Under the pieces are notes generated by a model. The model was given only the letters and a program-made list of their open reading frames with translations. It was not told the origin of the DNA and did no database searches. From Planctomycetota bacterium (GTDB lineage: Bacteria > Planctomycetota > Planctomycetia > Gemmatales > HRBIN36), in the NCBI GenBank assembly GCA_014584395.1, contig JACTMY010000008.1:1-64000 (forward strand): 64,000 bases of DNA. The letters are read 5' to 3'. Of the stretch, positions 42,895-52,038 are shown piece after piece. Numbering within the stretch: position 1 is the first letter of the stretch; every line of letters begins with the position of its first letter. Made by a program: the position numbers and the translations under genes.

Positions 42895-44004
42895 TCAGCT
42901 CCGCGAGACGTCGACGAGGCGCGGGCCGAGCACGTCCAGCTTGGGCCGGATGCCCAGGCCGGGTTCGCGGGACGCCTGCATGGTGCCGCGGTCGCGGCGG
43001 GGGGCGCCATCGGCGATGCTCACGGTGACGTAGCTATTGAAGTCGGTGCTGGTGAAGCGATAGGCTTCGGGCGTGCTGTGGGCGAGGTGGGCGATCGCCG
43101 CCGTGACGACGTCGCCGCCCCAACTATCCTCGAGCGTCATGGCGATGCCGGTGGCGACGCAGAGATCGCGGAGCTGCTTCGTTTTCGTCAGCCCGCCAAG
43201 CTTGCTGATCTTGAGGTTGACCACGTCCGCAGCGCGGTCGGCCAGCGCCCGCAGGAGCACGTCGATGCCGTCAATGTTTTCGTCGAGCACGAACGGATGA
43301 TCGGTGAGCCGGCGGATGGAGAGGCATTCGTCGTAGGTCGCGCAGGGTTGCTCGATATAGACGTCCAGATCGCGGACGGCGCGGACGACCCGCTGGGCAT
43401 CGTGCCGGGTCCAGCCGGTGTTGGCATCGGCTACCAGGCGGTCGTTCGGCTTGAGAATCGCCCGCACCTGGCGAATCCGCTCGACGTCGGTGTCGGGATC
43501 GCCGCCCACCTTCAGTTGAAAGCGCGTATAACCCTCGGCCCGGTAGCCTGCCACCTTCGCGGCCATCACGTCCGGCGCTTCCTGCGAAATCGCCCGGTAG
43601 AGCCGAACGGCGTCGCCGAATCGGCCGCCCAGCAGCGTGCAGACCGGCAGCCCGGTCGCCTTCCCCAGCAGGTCCCAGCAGGCCATGTCGATCCCGCTTT
43701 TGACATAGGCATGTCCTTTGAGGGCCGCATCCATGCGGTCGTTCAGCAGGCTCAGTTCGCGGGGGTCCAGGCCGATCAGGTGCGGGGCCAATTCGCGCAA
43801 GCCGGCGCGGACGCCTTCGGCGTAGGCCGGGAGATAGAACGGCCCCAGCGGGCAGACTTCGCCGTATCCGATCAAGCCCGTGTCGGTCTCGACGCCGACG
43901 ACCGTGCTGTCGAACACGGACACCGACTTGCCGCCGGACCAGCGGTACGAGCCTTCATGAAGAGGCAACTCGACGCGATGGGCGAAGATGCGGACGATAT
44001 TCAT
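42895..44004 (-). CDS. Enolase-superfamily dehydratase/racemase (MR/MLE type)
   Basis: This 369-residue protein has a TIM-barrel with capping domain. Metal ligands are Asp193 (VADANTGW), Glu219 (IEQP) and Asp241 (VLDENID). Lys165 (RFQLKVGG) and Lys265 ([11 protein letters not shown]) face the substrate. This set, with two opposing lysines and LEDSWGGD near the end, resembles cis-3-hydroxy-L-proline dehydratase and muconate-lactonising relatives; I cannot decide which reaction it does. AAAGGAG lies 8 nt before the ATG. A decayed fragment of a second copy of this gene lies at 46241-46292. Confidence 0.82.
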   Translation of the reverse strand: MNIVRIFAHRVELPLHEGSYRWSGGKSVSVFDSTVVGVETDTGLIGYGEVCPLGPFYLPAYAEGVRAGLRELAPHLIGLDPRELSLLNDRMDAALKGHAYVKSGIDMACWDLLGKATGLPVCTLLGGRFGDAVRLYRAISQEAPDVMAAKVAGYRAEGYTRFQLKVGGDPDTDVERIRQVRAILKPNDRLVADANTGWTRHDAQRVVRAVRDLDVYIEQPCATYDECLSIRRLTDHPFVLDENIDGIDVLLRALADRAADVVNLKISKLGGLTKTKQLRDLCVATGIAMTLEDSWGGDVVTAAIAHLAHSTPEAYRFTSTDFNSYVTVSIADGAPRRDRGTMQASREPGLGIRPKLDVLGPRLVDVSRS

Positions 44005-44038
44005 CAGGCTCTGCTCCTTTCGACCGCCGGTAAGATTT

Positions 44039-44167
44039 CTAGGATTTGCCTTTCACCGATGGCGCGAGCACCAGAGCAAGGGTGAAGCATTCGACCGCCG
44101 CATAAGCATCTCCTGAACGATGGCCGAACGGTTCGTTGCATGCCGCCGCGCCGCTTCTACCCGCCAT
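44039..44167 (-). pseudogene. Possible 42-codon gene remnant upstream of the enolase gene
   Basis: A 42-codon frame ends PSVKGKS followed by a stop. The sequence around that stop (44022-44053) is 28/32 identical to the end of the esterase gene at 46289-46320. The frame lacks a ribosome site. It looks like the leftover 3' end of a longer gene, not a functional small gene. Confidence 0.4.
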
Positions 44168-44208
44168 GCTTTTGCATCGTAATCCTTGTCAATGGGGCAA
44201 GCATCTGA

Positions 44209-46098
44209 TTAGCGCGACACCTGGGACGTGCTCGCTGGAATGAGGGTAATCGAGCGCAGATTCATCGCCGCGTGTTCGGGGTCGTGTTTGTTCGTCACCC
44301 GCAAGGCGGCTTGATTCTTCCCTGCCGCCACACGAAGCGATCCCAGCTTGGCCGTCTGGTAGGTGTGCCATGCGCCTGTCCCTTTGACGGTGAAGGGCAG
44401 CTTGTCGCCGCCAATCTGCAACGCACAGTTGGTTTCCTCGCCGTCTCCCTCGCAAGACCAATGCAGAACCACTTCGAAGGTTTGGTCCGCAGTCGTTTCA
44501 AAATCCCAGGACACATAGTCTTCAGCGCGGGTCCACCAGCCGATATTCTCCCCTTCAACCTCGTAGCGGAGAATCCCATGCCGGATGGCCGTCCGGGCGT
44601 GAAGGAAGATCGAGCCGTCGGACTCGGGCCGGATGATGCGATTGGCCCCGGCTGCCTGGCCGCCGCCAGTTTTAGAATCACCGTCCTCGGGCAGCGACAG
44701 CAATACGATCCCGATCGCGACGAAGGCACAAAGCACCAGTCCGGCGGCAAGCCAATGGACATGCTTGGCCTGCCGAGGAGAACGCCTGGCGGCCGAGACC
44801 GGCGGTGGGCGGCGAATCGTCTTGGCGTCGCCGGCCGGCTGGCGGCGGCGTTGCGTCATTGGCGCTTGAAACCCGGCTGGCTCAGGAGCCGTGCTGAAAG
44901 GATCGGTCGGCGGCAGCGGCGAACCCGCCGCTTCTCCCCACAGCGGCGGCACGGGCAGATTCGCGGCTGCTGGGTCAACCAGCCGGAAGGGATCCGTCAC
45001 GCCCTTGCCGCGTGCCGCAGCACAGAGACGAGGCATCTCCTTTTCCGGCGGCGGCGGCAAGGTCGCCGGCACGAACGGCCGCAGCGCTTCCGCGACTTCC
45101 CGCGCAGACTGAAACCGATCCTCCGGCCGCTTGGCATACATTTTCGCCAGCACCGCGGCGACTTCCTCGCTGATCTCCGGCCGCAGTTCGCGCAGCGGAG
45201 TCGGCTCACGCATCTGATGCCAGATGAGCTTCAGTGCTGCCGTCCCTGTGCCGAAGGGCTTCTGGCCCGTCAACAGAAAATAGCCCGTGAACCCCAGGCT
45301 ATACACGTCAGAACGCGCATCCGCGGTATGGGTGTCCATGGCCTGCTCCGGCGCGATGTAGTCCACGGTGCCCAGAACGGCGCCGGCCGCCAAGTCGCGG
45401 GTCAAGTTGTCCCGGGCATCGCCGCTGAAGCGGGCCAGACCCATGTCCAGCACGCGCACGTGCCCGCGCCGGTCGAGCAGCAGATTGCTTGGCTTGACGT
45501 CGCGGTGGATCAGGCCATTCTCGTGAACGTGCTGCAATCCCAAGGCTGCTTGCTGCAGGTAGGATAACGCCCGCTCGGCAGGCAGCGGCCCGGTTTTCGC
45601 CACGACGTCATGGAGGCTGCTGCCGTCAACGTACTCCATGACCAGAAAGTGCGTGGCTCCATCCTGCCCCGCATCGTGGGCGCGAACCAGATGGGGATGG
45701 TCCAGGGCCGCGATCGCGCGGACTTCGCGTGAGAATCGTTCCAGCGTCTCCTTGTCCTGGAGCTGCGCCGCGGGCAGCACCTTGAGGGCCACGTACCGGT
45801 GCATGGGAACGTGCGCCGCCAAGTACACAGCCCCGGATCCGCCCTTGCCGAGCCGTTCGAGCAGGCGGTACTTTTCCAGCATGAAGCCCCGCCATCGGCC
45901 CTGCAGCAAATACTCCGCTTGCAGCCGCGTCAACAGCCCGTCGTGCACCAGACGCTTCGCAAAATCCATGGGCGTCGCCGGCCCCTGCGGGTCTTGGCGA
46001 AGGCGCTTGCCGTAGGTGAGCAGCGTTGTCACCTCAACCAGGCCGCTCTTCCACACGAGTTGCCAAAAGTCTTGGACCGTATTCACTGCAGCAGGCAT
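44209..46098 (-). CDS. Transmembrane Ser/Thr kinase with C-terminal binding domain
   Basis: This 629-residue protein has an N-terminal helical region (LTRLQAEYLLQGRW, frequent in planctomycete kinases), a kinase domain with GKGGSGAVYL, YVALKVLP, HRDVKPSN and DMG in place of DFG, then GTVDYIAPEQ. A Pro/Arg-rich linker, one membrane helix (HWLAAGLVLCAFVAIGIVLL) and about 130 residues outside follow. The outer domain (GWWTRAEDYVSWDFET...GTGAWHTYQTAKLGSLRVAAG) looks like a galactose-binding-type beta-sandwich seen in glycan-binding proteins. ATG 46098 is used because the frame upstream starts with TTG. It lies between an enolase and an esterase. Confidence 0.87.
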   Translation of the reverse strand: MPAAVNTVQDFWQLVWKSGLVEVTTLLTYGKRLRQDPQGPATPMDFAKRLVHDGLLTRLQAEYLLQGRWRGFMLEKYRLLERLGKGGSGAVYLAAHVPMHRYVALKVLPAAQLQDKETLERFSREVRAIAALDHPHLVRAHDAGQDGATHFLVMEYVDGSSLHDVVAKTGPLPAERALSYLQQAALGLQHVHENGLIHRDVKPSNLLLDRRGHVRVLDMGLARFSGDARDNLTRDLAAGAVLGTVDYIAPEQAMDTHTADARSDVYSLGFTGYFLLTGQKPFGTGTAALKLIWHQMREPTPLRELRPEISEEVAAVLAKMYAKRPEDRFQSAREVAEALRPFVPATLPPPPEKEMPRLCAAARGKGVTDPFRLVDPAAANLPVPPLWGEAAGSPLPPTDPFSTAPEPAGFQAPMTQRRRQPAGDAKTIRRPPPVSAARRSPRQAKHVHWLAAGLVLCAFVAIGIVLLSLPEDGDSKTGGGQAAGANRIIRPESDGSIFLHARTAIRHGILRYEVEGENIGWWTRAEDYVSWDFETTADQTFEVVLHWSCEGDGEETNCALQIGGDKLPFTVKGTGAWHTYQTAKLGSLRVAAGKNQAALRVTNKHDPEHAAMNLRSITLIPASTSQVSR

Positions 46099-46240
46099 GA
46101 TCGAACCATTTATCAAGTTGTTGTGATGACCAGGCTATGGGCGCAGAGAAAATCTGTTCGCAGCATTCCTGCCAGGCAGGCAGCCACGATTCATGACAGC
46201 ATAAAGAACGAACCGACCGCGAGCAAAATAATAATGATGG

Positions 46241-46320
46241 CCGGTAGAGCCGAACGGCATCGCCGAACCGGCCGATTAGCAGTGTGCAGACCGCCGGGGA
46301 GATTTCTAGGGTTTGCCCTT
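46241..46320 (-). pseudogene. Decayed fragment of an enolase-superfamily gene
   Basis: Positions 46241-46292 match 43594-43645 inside the intact enolase gene at 46 of 52 bases; read on the minus strand this gives [17 protein letters not shown]. The adjoining 46289-46320 matches 44022-44053, the region just before the intact gene, at 28 of 32. The intervening ~376 bp is missing, and GACCG is shared at the join. So this is a copy with an internal deletion lying next to the esterase stop codon. Confidence 0.75.
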
Positions 46321-48816
46321 GGCCTGTCTCGTGACGATGGGGACATAGCCGATTGCCAACCCCTTCGGCGGCGTGACGAGCACGCCCGGGTCAAGCTCCG
46401 CCAGGGTGCCGATGGTCGGGGGCGGCAGGTATTCACGATCCTTCGTCCAATGGCGGTGCAGCAGTTCGACCCGCTTCTGCAGGGTCTCCCGCTCCTCATC
46501 GGTCAGGTCGGCATTCAGCAGCGCGGGCTGATCCGCGAAGCGGTACCAATAATAGGTCACCACGCTGCCATCCCCCAGCTTCGCCTCGAACGGCCCAGCC
46601 GCCGGCCCCGGCTTCTTCCAGGAGCTGTCCGCTTCGTCGGGCGTCACATAAGGCTGCGGCCTGGCGGTGCGGAGCCGCGGGAATGCGACATGGGCCAGCC
46701 CCGTTTCGGCTGGCACCTCCTTCGCACTGACCACCACCCAGCGTTCCTTCCCTTTTGCGTCCTTTTCCAGGCGATAGTACTCAGGCAGCGTGACGACGGA
46801 CGCTTCTTTTTTGACGGAGTCTTTTGCCCATTGGTAGCCGTAGGTGGTTTCGTCGATGGCGATGGGGGTGGCGAATGAATTCCAGGCGACCGGCACCTTC
46901 TTTTCACGGGGAGTGTTCGGTGGGTAAATCTGCCAGGTGGCCCCGCCGCCGCCCTTGAAGGTGTGCACGACGGACGCCTTCGGATCAATAGCGCCGCTCA
47001 CCGGCGGTCCGCCATCGAACCAGGTTTGCACGCCATCCCACAGCGCGGCCTTGCTGTACGCGGTGATGCGGTGAATGAGCGGGGCAGCGCCGTCCGGCTT
47101 CATCGGAAACTGCGTCGGAGCGATGCGGGCATAGCGGACGCCCTTGGAGTCGGCGGCCGTGTAAGCGGGAACGTGTTGCGTCTCCATCTGCACGGCCTTG
47201 TTGGGGTCGGATGGCCGGGTGTCGAGAAACATGCCCTTCAGATCCGGCCGGTCGATGGTCGGCCGCGACCAGAAGTAGGGCAGGAAGAAGGTGACCGGCC
47301 CCTTGAAGTTGCCGGTGTTCAGGAACAGCGTCCAAGCATGGTTGCCGGTGGGAACGTCTTTTCCCGCGGTCGTTGTTTTGGGCTGCGTGAGCGGGAGCGG
47401 CAGGTAGCCGTAGCCAAAGAGTTCGCCGTTGGTCCCCTGCTTCAGATTGAGGCCGTCCGGCGGCCAGAGCACCCAGGGGCTGAGTTGGGCGATGGCGTAG
47501 TGCCCTTTGGGATCCTTCCAATCGCGGCCCTTGCCGGCGCCGGGGCCGTTCGCCCACTCGACGAAGTTCAGGGCCACGCCGCCCATGATAAACTTCGGCG
47601 TCTCGGTGGCGAAACGGGTGTCCCGCCACCAGCCGAGGCCGCCTTCGATGTCCGAATAGGCCTTCTCTGGTTTCGGTCCATCGTGCTGGGCGAACATCCA
47701 GGTGCCGAACAACCCGCTCTGAAACTGCTGGCCTGGATAGTTCTTGAGCAGCGGCCATGCGGCCACGTACATCGAGAAGCCGCCGTTGAACTGCTTATCC
47801 ACCCTTTCATGCGGCACGAGCAGATAGCCCGCCATTTCGCCTTTCTGGGGCGGCATGGTCGATTGCGGCGCCGCTTTGCCCGCGCAGAGCTTCTTCATGG
47901 CGTTGCCCATCGCCTCGCCGATCAGATAATACGTCTCGGCATTGCTGTTCCAGTGATAATCCTGCTTGGTCGGCGAGGCGTCCGCCGGCCGCCAGAAGTG
48001 CCGCGTGCCGACGAAGGCCACGTTTCCCTTGAATTCCGGATACTCGGCGACCGCGGCTTGCGCCTTCATTAGCGACAGCGCCCGCGGGTGCTTCTCCTCC
48101 GGGCCGGTCATGCCGGTTTCGGCAATCACAAAAGGCAGATCTTTCACTCCGAGGTCCTTGCGGATGTCGCGGATGAAGTGGGCCAGGTTCGTCTCGTATT
48201 CATCGTTGAAAGCCTGGTTGATGCGGTCGTTCCAGCCCTGGTGCCAGCCGAACCCGGCCAACGCATACCCCCGGTCGCCGAGGTCGGGGAACTCCGTCTT
48301 CAGGTTGCTCAGCACCGCCTGGGTGCGCTCCACGATCTCCTTGTAAAACGGTCCGACCGCGCCGCCAGCGCTCGGGGGACGGAAGTCCTCCGCCAGGCTC
48401 TTGCCGCCCCAGGCCAGTTTGATGAGCAGCACGGGTTCCTCGAAGGCGTCGCCGATCACGTGGCCGAAGCCGAGTTCCGGGCCGATGCGGTCGTCCCTGA
48501 CTCCGAAGCCAACGGTCAGCTTGCCCTTGCGGTCGAGATAATGAATCCACACGTCGTCCCGCACCACCCATGCGCCGTCCTGGTCGAGCAGATGTTTGAA
48601 CTTGGCGGCCGTGGCCGGCTGCTTGGCGGCGTACTCCAAACTGCCCTTGCCGCCGTTGCGTTTCGGGTCGGCTTGCACGAAGCCGTGCCCCTCCATGTTC
48701 GACTGGCCGGCGAGGATGAATACCTTGACGGGCTTCTCATCCGCGGCTGCCGGGGTTGGTATCGACAGCAGACCGACAGCGACAACCAGGGCGATGGGGA
48801 ATTGGAGGATTGGCAT
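46306..48816 (-). CDS. Sialate O-acetylesterase-like secreted carbohydrate esterase
   Basis: This 836-residue protein has a signal peptide (LVVAVGLLSIPTPAAA) and then an SGNH/SASA domain (~300 residues). It carries the serine block FILAGQSNMEG (Ser39), GFGWHQGWND (the oxyanion block) and a catalytic Asp/His region DYHWNSNAETYYLIGEAM. The C-terminal ~480 residues are Trp/Pro-rich and not assigned. Such proteins remove acetyl groups from glycans in the periplasm. ATG 48816 has AAGGTG close upstream. The stop lies inside a duplicated junction. Confidence 0.82.
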   Translation of the reverse strand: MPILQFPIALVVAVGLLSIPTPAAADEKPVKVFILAGQSNMEGHGFVQADPKRNGGKGSLEYAAKQPATAAKFKHLLDQDGAWVVRDDVWIHYLDRKGKLTVGFGVRDDRIGPELGFGHVIGDAFEEPVLLIKLAWGGKSLAEDFRPPSAGGAVGPFYKEIVERTQAVLSNLKTEFPDLGDRGYALAGFGWHQGWNDRINQAFNDEYETNLAHFIRDIRKDLGVKDLPFVIAETGMTGPEEKHPRALSLMKAQAAVAEYPEFKGNVAFVGTRHFWRPADASPTKQDYHWNSNAETYYLIGEAMGNAMKKLCAGKAAPQSTMPPQKGEMAGYLLVPHERVDKQFNGGFSMYVAAWPLLKNYPGQQFQSGLFGTWMFAQHDGPKPEKAYSDIEGGLGWWRDTRFATETPKFIMGGVALNFVEWANGPGAGKGRDWKDPKGHYAIAQLSPWVLWPPDGLNLKQGTNGELFGYGYLPLPLTQPKTTTAGKDVPTGNHAWTLFLNTGNFKGPVTFFLPYFWSRPTIDRPDLKGMFLDTRPSDPNKAVQMETQHVPAYTAADSKGVRYARIAPTQFPMKPDGAAPLIHRITAYSKAALWDGVQTWFDGGPPVSGAIDPKASVVHTFKGGGGATWQIYPPNTPREKKVPVAWNSFATPIAIDETTYGYQWAKDSVKKEASVVTLPEYYRLEKDAKGKERWVVVSAKEVPAETGLAHVAFPRLRTARPQPYVTPDEADSSWKKPGPAAGPFEAKLGDGSVVTYYWYRFADQPALLNADLTDEERETLQKRVELLHRHWTKDREYLPPPTIGTLAELDPGVLVTPPKGLAIGYVPIVTRQAKGKP

Positions 48817-48985
48817 GCGCACACCTTGGGGGATTTTGGAGGGACGGCCGACCGTGGGGAGTCGATGAATTTATATGAAGTCGCGGCGCCATTGGAGCCG
48901 AAACGGCTATGAACGCGCGGATCACGCGGCGCTTCGCAATCAGCGCGCGGCCAGCCCCGAGCGCGAGCGCGGGGCCGGACCGGCC

Positions 48986-49021
48986 CAAAAAACCACGACC
49001 CTGAGGGTCCACCTCAGGGTC
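48986..49021 (-). terminator. Rho-independent terminator of the metalloprotease-like gene
   Basis: GACCCTGAGG (48997-49006) and CCTCAGGGTC (49012-49021) form a perfect 10-bp stem with a 5-nt loop. On the minus strand it is followed by TGGTTTTTTGGG. It sits about 80 bp after the minus-strand gene that ends at 49103. Confidence 0.8.
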
Positions 49022-49102
49022 GCAGCGCGATGAAACGGGGAATGATAACGCCGCCGGGGAAGGTCGGTCTCCCGATCTCCCCCTGGCGATGGGCTAAGTG
49101 GT

Positions 49103-51703
49103 TTAAATCAATCGGCTATCGAGTCGGCCGAAGAACTGATCCGTCGACTCCAATTCCAGCCGGCCGGAGAAACCTGCCGACCAATCGTTGCCAGCGGTTT
49201 GGACTTTCGGTTCGACCGGGTTGGCTGGCCGCGCGGGTTGGTCCGTGCCGCTGAGCACCAGCCGCTTCCATTCTTCGTAGCTTTGTCCGGGCACGATCTT
49301 GGCTTCGGGGTTGGCTTGACCCAGCGACCAGCGGGTCGCGGCCGGGACGATCAGGGCCTGGCCAAGCTGCTGATAGCGCAGAAGCTGTTCCTGCTCCATC
49401 TCCTCCAGGCCGGTTGGGGCGGCCAGCGCGGCTAGCCGGGAGCCGCCCTGGGTCAGGGCCGCGGCCGCGGCGGCACAGGCCGTGCAGCCACAACCGCCGC
49501 CATGGCGGTTGCCGCGCCAGAACTCGGAGATGGCGTCATCAACCTTGACCTGGCCGCGGATGGCGCCGTCCCAGCGGGCATCGACGGCGAGCCGCAGGTG
49601 GCCCAGGTTGTTGAGGGCGACGACGCGGTCACGGGAGTCGCCATTGGTGAAGACGCGGATTTCGCGAAGGGTCGAGCCGGAGAGATACTGCACCTGGCCA
49701 TTGATGTCGAGGCGGTAATCGTAGCGGCCGATGCGCTGCACGGTGATGAGGTCGGCATCGTCGGAGCCGATGACGCGGAAGACGCCGCGGCCCGAGGTGT
49801 CGACGAGGGCGACATTGCTCGAGGAACCACCGCCGCCGCCGCCCGAACCGCCCGAACCGCCGCTCCAGGCGAGCATGCTTTGATGGCTGTTCTGCGGGCC
49901 GGGGCCATGGGCATAGCCGCCGCTGACGTAGGCGTTAAAGGTTTGATCGAGGAAGCGGGTATCCTGGACCCATTGGCTCTGGGGCGTGTTGTAGCGCAGG
50001 CCCATCGACTCGAGGGCGGTGCCGGACGCCACGTGCCAGAGGCCGAAGGTGTGTCCCGCTTCGTGGAGCGTGACGTCGGCCATGGTGATGGCGGTGTTGG
50101 CGGCCGACCCCCAATCCTCGTCGCCGACGAAGGCGATGTCGGTGGGATTGTTGTTGCCATAGTCGATGTCGCAGGCGATGTGATACCCGCCGCCGGTGAG
50201 GGTGGCCGGCCCGAGGAAGATCGTGGTCGCGCCTTGCCCCTCGACGGCCAGGCCGTAGTGGCGCTGCACCGTCATGCCATACGCGGTCAGATCGGCCTGG
50301 ACCATGCTGATCATCTGGCTGATGATCGTCTCGCGGTCGGCGCGGTTGCGAAGGAAAGGCTGCACGGTGATGCCGTTGCGGTCGGAGTCGAGGTCGTCGG
50401 GATTCCAATAACTGCCGGCCCAGCGGACGAGGTCGGTGCGGCTGATCGTGGCGCCGTCGAAATTAAGATAGAGGATCTTGTTGCCCGTGCTGCCGCCGCT
50501 GCTGGGCGGGGTGATGGTCAGCGTGTAGTTGGGATTCTGCACGCCCTGGTAGCCGTACACTTGCACGTAATAGGTTCCCGCGACGACGCCGTTGAGAGAG
50601 ATGGTTTCGCTGTTGCCGGTGCCGGTGGAGGCGCCGATTTGCGTGCCGGAGGAGTTGTAGAGCTTGAGGTCCAGGTCGCCCTGGCTATGGGTGAAGCTGA
50701 TGGAGACGCTGTGGCTGGCGGTGCCGGTGAAGCTGGTGGTGAAGCGGAACCAGTCGGCGGCGTCGCGCATCTGCAGATTGGCGATCTGGCGCGTGCTGGT
50801 GAGGGTGCCCAGGTTGTAGGCGGTCGCCAGGGTGTCGTTGTCCTCGTAGGCGTCGTCGTTGGCGGCGACGGCGGGCTTGATGCTGAGCGTGTAGTTCGGA
50901 TTCTTGGCGCCGTTGTAGCCGTAGACGTAGATCGTGTAGGTGCCGGCGGCGAGTCCGTTGAGGGAGATGGTTTCGCTGTTGCCCGAACCCGTGGAGCTGC
51001 CCACCTGGGTGCCGCTGCTGTTGTAGAGCCGCATGTCCAGGTCGCCCTGGCTGTGGGTGAAGCTGATGGAGACGGAGTGGGCCGTCGTGCCCGCGGCGGA
51101 CATGGTGAACTTGTAGTAATCGGCGGCGTCGTTCATGACCAGGCCGGTGACGGTGCGGTCGGCGGTCAAGGTGCCGAAGTTGTAGGCAGCGGCCATCGTG
51201 TCGTTTTCTTCGTAGGCGTCGTCGGCGGGGGCGGCGGGACCGTCGATCTTCCAGGTGTAGCTGCCGCCGGCGGTGCCGGTGTAATTCGTGACGCCGAAGA
51301 AATAGACCGCTCCGGCCGTGAGCGTGATGGTGAAGCGGCTGTCGGTGTTGCTGCTGCTGATGTCGTCGTTGTAGCCGACGCGGCTGCCGCTGCTGGTGTA
51401 GGTGGCGATGACGGTGTCCAGGTTGCTGCTCGGCGTGAGCGCTTCGAAGAGGTAAGAGCCGCCGGTGGTAGCCGTGAAGCGATACCAGTCGATCTCATTG
51501 TTGGTGATGCTGGCGTTGCCGGTGGCGTCGCCCTGGCTGTTGAGATTCACCGAGACGTAGCTGCTCGGCGGCGTGATCGTGGCCGGAGGGACGCTCCCCC
51601 AGGATGGAACCAGACGTTCCTCCATCTCCTCCAAGCGCAGGGCGATGGGTCGATGGCGATGGACTTTGGCTCGGCAGGGCAAGGACAGCAAGGGCATCAT
51701 CAT
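49103..51703 (-). CDS. Secreted PPC-repeat zinc metalloprotease-like protein
   Basis: This 866-residue protein starts with a basic leader and the planctomycete export signature LRLEEMEERLVPS (residues 22-34). Three pre-peptidase C-terminal (PPC) type beta domains follow (about 45-155, 165-277 and 285-398); the last two are close copies. Next comes a zinc protease-like core with HEAGHTFGLWH (His547, Glu548, His551, His557, matching HExxHxxGxxH) and a methionine turn SMGLRY. A Cys-rich stretch (CGCTAC) lies near residue 750. It is likely exported and processed. ATG 51703 is chosen for GGAG 9 nt upstream. Confidence 0.83.
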   Translation of the reverse strand: MMMPLLSLPCRAKVHRHRPIALRLEEMEERLVPSWGSVPPATITPPSSYVSVNLNSQGDATGNASITNNEIDWYRFTATTGGSYLFEALTPSSNLDTVIATYTSSGSRVGYNDDISSSNTDSRFTITLTAGAVYFFGVTNYTGTAGGSYTWKIDGPAAPADDAYEENDTMAAAYNFGTLTADRTVTGLVMNDAADYYKFTMSAAGTTAHSVSISFTHSQGDLDMRLYNSSGTQVGSSTGSGNSETISLNGLAAGTYTIYVYGYNGAKNPNYTLSIKPAVAANDDAYEDNDTLATAYNLGTLTSTRQIANLQMRDAADWFRFTTSFTGTASHSVSISFTHSQGDLDLKLYNSSGTQIGASTGTGNSETISLNGVVAGTYYVQVYGYQGVQNPNYTLTITPPSSGGSTGNKILYLNFDGATISRTDLVRWAGSYWNPDDLDSDRNGITVQPFLRNRADRETIISQMISMVQADLTAYGMTVQRHYGLAVEGQGATTIFLGPATLTGGGYHIACDIDYGNNNPTDIAFVGDEDWGSAANTAITMADVTLHEAGHTFGLWHVASGTALESMGLRYNTPQSQWVQDTRFLDQTFNAYVSGGYAHGPGPQNSHQSMLAWSGGSGGSGGGGGGSSSNVALVDTSGRGVFRVIGSDDADLITVQRIGRYDYRLDINGQVQYLSGSTLREIRVFTNGDSRDRVVALNNLGHLRLAVDARWDGAIRGQVKVDDAISEFWRGNRHGGGCGCTACAAAAAALTQGGSRLAALAAPTGLEEMEQEQLLRYQQLGQALIVPAATRWSLGQANPEAKIVPGQSYEEWKRLVLSGTDQPARPANPVEPKVQTAGNDWSAGFSGRLELESTDQFFGRLDSRLI

Positions 51704-52038
51704 CACGACTTTCTCCAACAGGGTGCAAAATCTCCACGCCGCAAGCGCCGCGCGCTGGCCTCAGGGTTTCGATTTGGAAACGGAATCGGCTGCCTTTCTA
51801 CCGTACGATGGGAAGATTCCATTCCTCGATCCGTCTTGTCGTCCGACCTTACGCCAGTGGTCAAAAGCAGACCACACGGACCCGTGGACCGAGCCGGTGC
51901 CGTGGACAGACGACTCCTGATATCAGATACAAACGCAAAATTCAGGCGGACCGGACGGTCCAATGGGAAAATTGTCGAAAATCATTTGCCTGGGAGGATC
52001 GGTGAGCTATATTTTGCCCTTTTCGCATCAAGGAAAGC
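51704..52038. other. Intergenic region, nothing certain
   Basis: This 335-bp stretch lies between the start of the PPC/metalloprotease-like gene and the end of lgt. I see no gene, hairpin or repeat that I can support. It should contain the promoter of the protease-like gene. Confidence 0.5.

Noticed and set aside
46191..46499. 102-codon minus-strand frame ending in a hydrophobic stretch
   Set aside because: Most of it is antisense-frame esterase sequence and the enolase fragment; only the last ~16 residues look like a membrane helix, which alone does not support a gene.
48955..48976. GC-rich palindrome CCCCGAGCGCGAGCGCGGGG
   Set aside because: It lies near the esterase promoter side, but no T-run or known operator pattern accompanies it; it may be chance in GC-rich DNA.
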